Positions 55,891 through 64,000 of a DNA stretch of 64,000 nucleotides are shown here, in pieces. The position numbers and the translations under genes were made by a program. The notes beneath the pieces were generated by a model, which was not told where the DNA came from, did no database searches, and saw nothing but the letters and a program-made list of their open reading frames with translations. The first letter of the stretch is position 1. Every line of letters starts with the position of its first letter. Source of the stretch: Isoetes taiwanensis (lineage: Eukaryota; Streptophyta; Lycopodiopsida; Isoetales; Isoetaceae); NCBI GenBank assembly GCA_021234155.1, contig JAJEKV010000006.1, positions 14,028,902 to 14,092,901 of the forward strand, given 5' to 3'.

Positions 55891-58863
55891 TCATTGCCAG
55901 ATTTATTTGCCAATCTTCGGAATATGAGTGTCTGGGAAATCTTCGAAAGTTATGGATTATGTGGAACTAGATGTGTCTGGAACTGGGGTAACAGGTGCAA
56001 TCCCGTCCTTTTTAAATTTCTTAAGAATTTGAAAAGCTTTAAGATAACAGTAAGTTATATGCTTATGTTGGTATCGAGTATCTTGGCATGCTTTTTGTAC
56101 ATGGTACCTTGGCACAGTTTCTTCCCTCATTTCTTTGTTGCTTTGGTGGAGTTGATATAAATTCAAGGATTTTGTGCTCTACACACATAAGCTGTTGCAA
56201 AAGACTGTATTGTCTTCTATTGTGGCCAGGGATTTGAGGAACCATAATTTTGAGTTTGCAGAGGTCAGCAACAAGGTATATGCTTCGTTAACCGTAGTGT
56301 CTTTGTGGATTAAAACATTTCCTCACTTGGCAGTGATGTAATTATATCAGAAATTTACAAGGCTGGTGTACGCTTGTTTCCAAGAACAAGAGGTATTTAT
56401 TATAACAATTCTTGCTTTTGGCTATTTCTTGCACCTATTTTTGTGATGGCATATAGAAATATATCTTTTAGAAATGTATCTATTCCTAAGCATATATGTT
56501 TATTATTTCGATATGTTGCAAGCTTCTATATGTGAGCTCCACCATGTTCATGCATTTCGATATAGATGCAAGCTTCTATATGTGGGCTTCACCATGTTCA
56601 TCATATTCTGCAAGTGCACCTAATGCCAGTGACATGTAAATATTTATGCTGTCAATCCTGTGATTTTGATAAGAAGGTGTCTCCCCTGGTGACAGACATG
56701 CCAGAGAGATAAAGCTGCAAATTTCCATCTCCAAGATGACCATAACCAAGCACTAAAACTTTCGTATTCCTACCGATTTGGGACAATTCCAGCCTTTTGC
56801 TGCGCTTTTTCAATGGTCAATTCTAGCTTAGAATGGCGATAGTTGGAGCTAGCATTGAAATGTGATTTTTTTGTGAAACAAAATGTATTACATACCCTGT
56901 GGTAGAGCATCTACGTACGACCATATACTCTGTATGGATGTTGGAAAGTTGCAGAACAGATTTGTGTATGGATGCAGTGATTATAGAAACAATCCCATTA
57001 CAAGACCTGATAGCATTGACCTGGAAGATAAGTTACAAAAAATCCATAGAAAGAAATTGTTATTTTACAAGGGCAGATAATGTGTGTGCAAAGACAAACA
57101 AGTTTAATGGTCGTGTACACTAGGCAGAAGTAGCTGAACGGATGTAAATTTTTTTGTAAGAGAATGGGAATGAGCTTCTACCATAGGCAATGCAGTGGAC
57201 GGAACTGGAAAGTATCTCCTCCAGGCAATGGACAATGTGTCCCATCGCTTTAATTTTTTTAAAAGATTTATAGAGTTTCTGAAGCATTCATGCTGGTAAT
57301 TGGAAGTTTTCTGCGGGTTTACAGAGTTCCAATATGCCACAGAACCACAGGAGGGAGGCATTGCCAGTGGTGAATTATGACAGATTGTCATTATTTTTCT
57401 CATTTATGGACACAGACAGAAGCATTTTCGTTTTTCTTCAGAATGTCACAATGACCTACAATTTTGTTGGAACACTGATTTATTCAACATAGGGCTTGGG
57501 CAAAAGTCACTAGAATGGATGTTATTGTAGTTTTACTTAATAATTTTGTCCTGAATTGTGACTATTTTAGGACTTTTGATGACTCTTATGGTACTTGATT
57601 TTATCTTATACTTTTATTTAATGTTTTTGTATTAGTGGATTGACTGCTTGTTCCATTATTTTGAATACTGATTACTCGAGAGGATATGGTCAATGATGGA
57701 TATACCGAAGTCTGGAATATTGACATATCAACAGTTGTTATTGAAGCAATGCAGACCAAATACAAAGATGTCCCTCAGCTAAAATGTATCCATAAAATCA
57801 TGTTTTCCGTGCATTTGTCCTCCTGTGATGTGCATCTTTTCTTATTCATGCTGAAATTTTGCTTTGCCAATATCCTTAATGAGAACTTTACATGCTGCTA
57901 TGGATGTCCGAGAGATGTCGACTCTTGGTGATCGCAATTTGAGGCGATGGTTGATAAAGGTGAGCTTACGTTTGTCACTCTTTACTAATGCTACATCACC
58001 ACTTTTTATGTTGAACTCATCAATGGAATCTGTGAACAATTTTGCGAGCATGTTGGACTCTCGATGGTGAGTACTTAGTTAGCCAATTGTTTATGGTTAC
58101 ATACAATAGTTTCTCACTTTAAGTTGTTTGATGCACAAGTGTGGAACAAATGCGCTGATAGTGCAACCAAAATGATGGAGGAGGTCTACGGTTGTGGCTT
58201 TTTTCACATCTTTTCGTTTGCATGTAGTTATATAGTTTCACCAACCTTGACCTTGTGGCGTTAAGTTCTATCGAGGTCCCGAAATCGGTGGAAAATATAT
58301 CTTTGGTATGAGTAGTCTAATGCAATCATATATTAGTTGATTATATGTTTGTTTGTAATAGAGTCCCCTAGCGTCTATCAGATTACATATGGTGATCCCC
58401 GTGGTAATGCGTTTACCTCATCTAAAACAGACCACAAATCAATTGGACCGTCACTCTCCATGTTTTGGCGTAAGCCACTTGATTGATATGTCTAATAATA
58501 TTCTGGTGGAACATTTAAGTGATTCTGTTTCTGATTATCTATAAATTTTAACAGCTAGACCTGGTAAACCAATCACTACTGCGGATCCAAATGTATACCT
58601 GGATCCTGTTCCCTTGAATGAAGATGGTTCAATTGGGAATCATTCTGCTCTTGAAAATACTGATTTACACTACATTTATGTGTGCACTAAGGTCAGCAAC
58701 AAGTCTACTTCACTAGATTAATTGTTTTAATCTCTGTCTTTGCTGAAAATTTTGTTGTGGAAAACAGGGCACTGAGACTACAAAGAAGGCCGCAGCAAAG
58801 GCGGCAAAAGATAAGCATTCAAGCTATGGCCGTGCAACGTCAACACATAAAATGAAGCCCTGA
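55890..58863 (+). pseudogene. SAM-dependent methyltransferase pseudogene (METTL13/EEF1AKMT4-like)
   Basis: Recognisable pieces in order: a possible first exon near 55905-56010 (RNMSVWEIFESYG); 57677-57790 with EDMVNDGYTEVWNIDISTVV, matching the strand and helix after the SAM-binding glycine motif; 57895-57957 with MDVREMSTLGD and then EAMVDK; about 58138-58190 with ADSATKMMEEVY; 58367-58470 with ITYGDP; 58555-58691 with RPGKPITTADPNVYLDPVPL and HYIYVCTK; and a last exon 58770-58863 ending in a TGA. The set fits the plant homologues of eEF1A lysine methyltransferase 4/METTL13. The frame is broken by about one base after ITYGDP, again a little later before WTVTLHVLA, and near 58150; the SAM-motif-I exon is missing or unrecognisable. 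Confidence 0.7.
56504..56604 (+). repeat. 50-bp tandem duplication in an intron
   Basis: Two adjacent copies share GCAAGCTTCTATATGTG and CACCATGTTCAT, with a few changes. Confidence 0.75.
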
Positions 58864-58869
58864 GGCTAG

Positions 58870-60540
58870 CACAAACCAACCGAATGTTGTAGCTCGCAAA
58901 AGGGTAATGTTTGGCTAGTAACCTAACCTGTACGATAAGTAATGGCCAATGGTGGCACTGCCAAAGGACTGATTCTTGACGTTGATATTATGATGACGAT
59001 TTGATTATCAATATATCTCCTTATTGAATAATCCTGTGGGGTGATAGAATGTTGTGTGACTAATTATTTGTACATAAATCAAAGCCAGTGATTTGCTGTG
59101 CTTAGACTGCAGACCAAACTTAACAATTTCACTCAAATTGATATTTTTATTTTTCATGCATGTGGGGAGGCAGCTTGTTTGGTTGTCTTTAGTGGAGCCT
59201 TTGGTTTGTGAAAGTTTAGAGCAATGTTGTGGTTAGATTGTTGAAGGTTGTGTGGATGATTTGGTTTTCCATCCAATAATATTCTTTTTTGGCTTTATAA
59301 TCTCTCGTCCAATAATATTCTTGCGTATTGGACATGTATCACGATGGTTTTCAGATAGATGCCATGTGTGATACCTAATAAACAAACCTGCCACCCTGAC
59401 AAATTGGCTGTAAACGCAATAGTACTCAACCCCTTCCCAAAAAGATCCAATGGGCAATTTACATGTGCCATTAAGCTAGAGCCATCCTTGAAAAATGGAT
59501 AGATGTTATTTGCGATCATCACCACTTTTCTTCGTGTTTCTCCAGATAAATAGTGCACTGTCGCGACATGATGATAGTGCATGTAAACTACTGCTAAGCA
59601 TGTCATAGCATGACAAAAGTGCTAGGTAACCGGCCGGATCTCGGGGTTTCCGGCCGGTAAACTGGCAGGCGGCGGCGCCGCTCGCGACTACCTAATGTGA
59701 ATCGACGCTTGGGCAAAATTTCGTTCTTGGGATTCTTGCAAGCAGGGATGATTTTGGCCTTCAATTATGCGGCTATGACCTGGAACGGGATTTTAAGGAA
59801 GGTCTTGGCCCTTCACTCTCTGCGGCTATGGTCTGGAATGTGATTTTAAAGAAGGTCTGGCTATGACCTGGCTATACCCTGGACATGGAACGAACAAGAT
59901 ATTTTAAGGAAGAACAAGAGCAATGCAAGATCTGGCTAGCATAAACTCACAGAGGATCTTGCGAAAAAGGCGCCACTTTGAGGGCAACATAACCTCTGAA
60001 GCCGGATCAAGGTATTTCCAGAGTTGTTCTTCAATCTGCGGAACAGGGTATCTGCGATGGAGATGTTCGTGAAATTCTTAAGAAACAAGCCAACGGCTAG
60101 GCTACTACTACACTAATAGTTCGTGCTTTCCTTCAAAAATACCCATAATACCACCATGCTTTTTTTCCTCTTCTTTGTGGTGCCTGTGATAGCACCATAG
60201 CCATGCTCTGCCATAGCATGTGAGAGCTCTGCCTGTGTATTACCTTTTGCATGGTATCACAAAAGATAGCACCATAGCTATGGTGCCGGCTCTATGAGAG
60301 CTCTGCCTGTGTATTACCGGACAAAAGCACCGGACAATCCCAGAGGCCGCTTGAATGGCATGGGAAGGTCTGCCGGCCGCTCGAAATGGCAAACTCTGCT
60401 TGAAATGGGAAGCTCAAATGAATGGCAGTATGTCGGCGCTGTAAGCGGCGCCACCAGACAGTCGTAAACCAAAATTACCTAAATAAACATTTAACGAATA
60501 TTCCAGGAATTTTGCCCAAACGGCGGTTTACGATTATATA
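58870..60540. repeat. Non-coding DNA with local duplications
   Basis: Tandem duplications are visible at 59764-59880 (GCGGCTATG-CTGGAA, two to three copies of about 55-65 bases) and 60180-60318 (two copies holding GAGAGCTCTGCCTGTGTATT). GGCGCCG-rich motifs in inverted positions near 59670 and 60440, with TTGGGCAAAATT also inverted, hint at a decayed element. No gene is seen. Confidence 0.5.
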
Positions 60541-61380
60541 ATTATTGGGAAGGTTGTGGCAAAGAAGAAATTTTAAATTGGATTTACGCAACACTAAGGT
60601 TTATCGATTTGAGCCTGTGTTAACACACCCTCAGGCCACCGGAGGGCAACCCTCCGTGCGCAGCACCTTGTTTCCTTTACTTTCTCTTACCAAACTTCGC
60701 CCGCCAAAAAATCCACCGTCAGCTTTCTTGCTGCAGAGCAAGGCGCCCTTAGAGGGATCGACCTAAGCCAAAGAGAGAAGGAAGAAGCTGGATACTGAGG
60801 AAGTTCGAGCCAAAAAGAGTAACTGGCCGTAATACGTAAGTAATTTTTAGGTTGAGGTCTCTTTTTTTTTTTTTTTTTTTTTAAATGTAGAAATTGAGCT
60901 TCCGGCTTGCCCCTCTGAGCTGCTTGCCGGAGTGTTGGAAATGCCCTGCAAAGAATGATTTTACATTCCGAAGAGCTCGACACCCTGCGTCTCAACATCA
61001 CATTTGACTGCATCAGCATAAGTGTCATAAATTCGTAGAGCAGCGCCCTGATTTGTGGCTGAAACTAAGGTGTGTCTTTCTTGCAATGAATCCTATGATC
61101 TTTATTGTGCTTGACGACGAAAGCACAGATTGGTACGAAGAAATAAAAGGTTTAGAGCATTTTAAAATGGATTTAAATTCAATTGTGGAACTGCCTGCAG
61201 ACATTTTTTTGCACAGGCCATAACGTCTCCCTGTCTAAAAACCTGATCAATAGAGAAGCTGAAGAAACCTGATCAAGAAAGAAGAGGATGAAAATCTGAT
61301 GCACTTTAGAATTCTTAATGTAGATATCTTTACAATCACACTGCGCTAGTTTAAAATACACTTGGTTTCTATGCAATTAA
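60541..61380. other. No clear gene; possible host gene leader
   Basis: The stretch 60600-60800 is CT-rich and resembles a plant 5' leader; a T22 run lies at 60861-60882. The frames are short. Nothing firm. Confidence 0.35.
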
Positions 61381-61833
61381 TTAAGTTGTTTCTAGAGAGA
61401 AATGTAAGGCACATCTTTCTTTTCTTCGAGCGTGTTGCAATTCTTGGTTTTCAATAATAAATCTAGAAGAAGAATGTTCATAAGAATAGGCTACGCAGGA
61501 GCAATTTTGCAGGCATCTGTTCTTGCAAGAAGATGCTGAAATTTGAAGACCTATAATGCGGCATGCTGCAGCCTGGTCTGTGGCCTGCCAACATGTTATA
61601 TTAGAGCCCACATACATCTTCATTCTTACTACCCGTGTATCTGTTGGATGCTCAAAACCCTGCCATGCTGTACTAGAATTATGACCATACAAAATCAAAT
61701 TTTCCTGCAGGGCCTGCACTCCAAATGACAGTTCCATATCTTGGTCTTGTGACTGCATCTTTGTGTACCATAGGAAGAAGGCAGATCCAAAGAGTCCTGC
61801 TTTATATTCTTCTCCACAGTGTTTTAAGCGCAC
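61381..61833 (-). pseudogene. S-locus (G-type lectin) receptor kinase fragment
   Basis: The frame starts near 61833 and contains ALQENLILYGHNSSTAWQGF, then EHPTDTRVVRMKMYVGSNIT, the conserved W-Q-F-H-P-TDT-P-GMK stretch of the B-lectin domain. It then jumps to CKNRCLQNCSCVAYSYEHSS, the cysteine-rich PAN/apple motif. The S-locus glycoprotein region normally between them is missing, and there is no kinase domain. The result is an internally collapsed relic of an extracellular receptor part. A stop lies at 61381. It does not seem to be part of a nearby transposon. Confidence 0.75.
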
Positions 61834-61862
61834 TTGCTAAGCTGTCCTGTTATTGTTGTTGC

Positions 61863-62512
61863 AGTGGAAAATCCACTAGTGTAAGATCCATTGATGCGCC
61901 ATCACTTAGTGAGGATGAAGAAGAAGATGATACTGCAAGCGATGAGGAGGACGATGAGGAGGACAAGGAGCCAAATGAAGATTATGATGTTTCTTTTCTT
62001 CGTCTTCCTAAAAAGGATGAGGTAGATGCTTATTTGCATTTTATTTTTAATGCATTGTTGGACATTACTATTAAATCTTATTGTGCATTCATTGTATTCA
62101 TTGTACATTAGATACTTATGGTGCAAGGAGGGGAGATACACTTAGATGAGAATGGTCAGACATGGAAGACAGCCCTTGGCCACGCGATGAAAGTGTTTTG
62201 CAAGAGAGATTGATAAAGATTGGAAGAATGTGAGTGAGAAACAAAAAAAAAAGATTAATGAGACACATGGAACGCAATTATGGTAAAGGGCTATTTGCTT
62301 CTGATATACTGAAGAGGGCATCACGAATATTCAATCATTGGAAGTAAGTTACTTATGTATTTCATATCTTGTTTTATAATTTCTTCATTATTATTTATTA
62401 TTGTTGTCATGTCGCGTAGGGATTGGTTGCGTAGAAGTGATAAGAAGATAGCCCCAAACCATGTCAAAGATCTGGTTTGGGAGAGATTCCTTGCCGATAA
62501 AAAGAAACCCCG
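61863..62512 (+). pseudogene. Acidic, transposon-like protein fragment
   Basis: One segment (61863-62040) is very acidic: SLSEDEEEDDTASDEEDDEE, then YDVSFLRLPKKDE. Next, across frames, 62165-62345 gives WKNVSEKQKKKLMRHMERNY and LFASDILKRASRIFNHWK; after an intron-like gap, 62421-62512 gives DWLRRSDKKIAPNHVKDLVW. The helical N-terminus then DWLRRS-K style is similar to accessory proteins of plant En/Spm elements, but I cannot name the family with confidence. It ends where a LINE piece begins. Confidence 0.35.
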
Positions 62513-62515
62513 CCA

Positions 62516-63395
62516 CCAACAGAAACCCCACCCGAGGTCCTCCGTGAGTGGCCTCGGGCAAAGCATCTTTCAGCGGCTGTCAGAAGCAGGTGAGTCCGCT
62601 AGACAGATTGCTGCTAAAGTATGGGGAGCTGCAATAGTCCCTCTAGCTCATGCTCAAGCATCCGAGCATAGGTCTCCACACAATCGTAATCCAGGCGCAG
62701 CCGGAGCACCTGGGGTGTTGAGGCAATAGATGCACAGGGAGCCTGCCAATTTACATGCAAGAAAAGGGGCCGGTGGTCTGAATCCACTTCCTCATCCCGA
62801 GTTTATTCCAATGCAAAAATGGTTAACCAGGTGCAAATCCTGTTCCTCTACCAGCACGTAATCCACTACACTGGAGCCGCCCCCTTGGTTCTCCTATCTA
62901 CAAGCGCAGCAGCTGGAAGACGGCCATTGTGCCAACCCATTACAAATAACCAGGTTCTGTTCATTGCCCTTATCAAAGCTGCTTCCTTCTGTGTATCAAT
63001 TTCAACAAAGGGTGCTCAGATTGAGAAATGCATACTACTCACTAGTGAATAGCGATCCTTAGTCTCCTGCATCCGTGCGATGATTTCCATCCCAGCATAA
63101 GAACATTTTCCTTCTCTCAAGTTTTCCCAATCTTCATTGTGTTCAAGCTCAGACTCAAAATGTTGATTACCTTCCTTCCAAGATGCATCTCATATTTGCA
63201 TGATCTCATTTGTTACTGGACAATGGCTTCCCACTGTAGTGGTGATAGATAAAATGAAGCTCCCCTTTTCCATGACATAGCCATCAACTCGAAGGGATTT
63301 TGCTTCCTTACTAACAATTTTGAGGGCTTGACTAAGCATTATTTTGCAAAGTGGTAAGCTAAACCACACTCCTTGAATCCTTGTATTACTGAGTT
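62516..63395 (-). mobile_element. LINE endonuclease fragment
   Basis: On the minus strand the reading is SYAGMEIIARMQETKDRYSL, then RTWLFVMGW/NLVICNGLAQWPSSS and SSVVDYVLVEEQDLHLVNHF, the conserved VICNG...S-VVDYVL...F-I part of an APE-type endonuclease. The same stretch in the larger LINE lies at 52.4-52.5 kb. Frames shift and both ends are missing, so it is a relic of the same or a related family. Confidence 0.65.
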
Positions 63396-63748
63396 CTTGG
63401 CTTGGAATTTATTGCTAGCTGGTGCAATACAATCTATACAATACAATGCAAGTAATTCTTAATCCAAAAAGTTGCATAGAAATAGTGGCAGAAACATATC
63501 TAGGTTTTTATTTTTTCCATCCATCTCAGGTAGTCCGCACCAACTAGCCAATTTGGATTTTAGATTGCACAGCTATGATAGCTGTGCGCAGAGGGATTCC
63601 CTTATGGATTTACCCAAAACGATTCTACGAGACCCAGTCGGTGCCGACCAATTCATCCTAAGGGCAATAGCTTGAAGTTTCAAAATGGTGCTCAAATAAT
63701 TTCAATATTTTAAAACGATACTCATAAAATGATATATCAATCACTCCT
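63396..63748. other. No gene seen
   Basis: AT-rich sequence with a small TAGCTATGATAGCTG-type inverted motif near 63570. Nothing else stands out before the dispersed repeat. Confidence 0.4.
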
Positions 63749-64000
63749 AAACTGTTGGAAAATGTATATGTTGCTTGCTATAATTTCCCATGTCTGTGAC
63801 AATGCGATGAGAGTATCTCCACCGTCTTGACATAGAGGGCTGCTGTTGGCTACAAAAAGTCATGGCTTGATCTCCGCCGTTTAACTTTTGTCATATTTAA
63901 GAACGCTTCTTCGGGTCAAATATGTCTAGGATTTATTTTGAACCTTCTATTGTTTATCATTGCTGCAATGACAACAAACATTTGACCATAGAGAAAGATT
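63749..64000 (+). repeat. Dispersed repeat, copy 2, cut by the window end
   Basis: Matches 18339-18616 in the same direction, with small gaps near the start. The last 40 bases (GACAACAAACATTTGACCAT and beyond) are almost identical. It continues past 64000. Confidence 0.8.

Noticed and set aside
59640-60540. Possible MITE bounded by inverted TTGGGCAAAATT and GGCGCC motifs
   Set aside because: The inverted matches are short and out of register, and no target duplication could be seen.

Overview
This window looks like nuclear DNA of a land plant. Plant-type spliced genes are present (an Alba RNA-binding gene, an SAM-methyltransferase relic, an S-receptor-kinase relic), there is a short AAACCCT telomere-type stretch near 41.02 kb, and most of the sequence is CACTA, Harbinger-like, LINE and other transposon DNA. 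A large-genome non-seed plant such as a fern would fit, but that is a weak inference. I see no rRNA, tRNA or CRISPR array. Only one gene appears fully intact: the eight-exon minus-strand Alba gene at 15927-17604.

Layout. 1-2.38 kb: short degenerate repeats and no gene. 2382-13910: an 11.5 kb inverted-repeat transposon with a perfect 21-bp terminal repeat (TIR) and a CACA target duplication (TSD). It carries, convergently, a broken Ulp1/C48-protease-like gene (plus strand) and a broken transposase-like gene with a W-SDG-CAAQFK motif (minus strand); between them lie a CA/GT hairpin microsatellite and an array of GGAATATTCC palindromes. 14-15.9 kb: local duplications. 15.9-17.6 kb: Alba gene. 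18.34-18.62 kb: a dispersed repeat whose second copy ends the window (63.75-64 kb). 18.99-20.74 kb: a frameshifted HUH/Rep-like (Replitron-like) gene, split by a 5'-truncated LINE with a 10-bp TSD.

20745-45791: a roughly 25 kb CACTA (En/Spm) element with matching CACAACAAGA termini, TAC TSD and CGACGT-rich subterminal repeats. On its minus strand it carries a spliced accessory gene (21.5-23.6 kb) and a decayed TNP2 transposase (36-38.4 kb). It has also picked up a kinase-like gene, an SNF2-helicase fragment, a polypurine tract, a 7 kb array of about 1.12-kb tandem repeats, and two arrays matching the heat-shock-element rule. An extra terminus-like sequence at 35357, also followed by TAC, shows nesting or duplication.

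45.8-64 kb: a 2.55 kb Harbinger-like element (46897-49451, TAA TSD), a nearly complete but frameshifted minus-strand LINE (about 49.65-54.5 kb) with a coiled-coil ORF1 and an endonuclease/RT (YADD)/zinc-knuckle ORF2, a transposon-type C-x2-C exon pair, a methyltransferase pseudogene (55.9-58.86 kb), an S-locus receptor-kinase fragment, an acidic transposon-like ORF, and another LINE endonuclease fragment.

The most novel items are the TIR element pairing Ulp1 and SDG-motif genes, the HUH/Rep relic, and the giant CACTA with captured genes and heat-shock-like arrays. All calls come from reading the sequence by eye; nothing was searched against a database.
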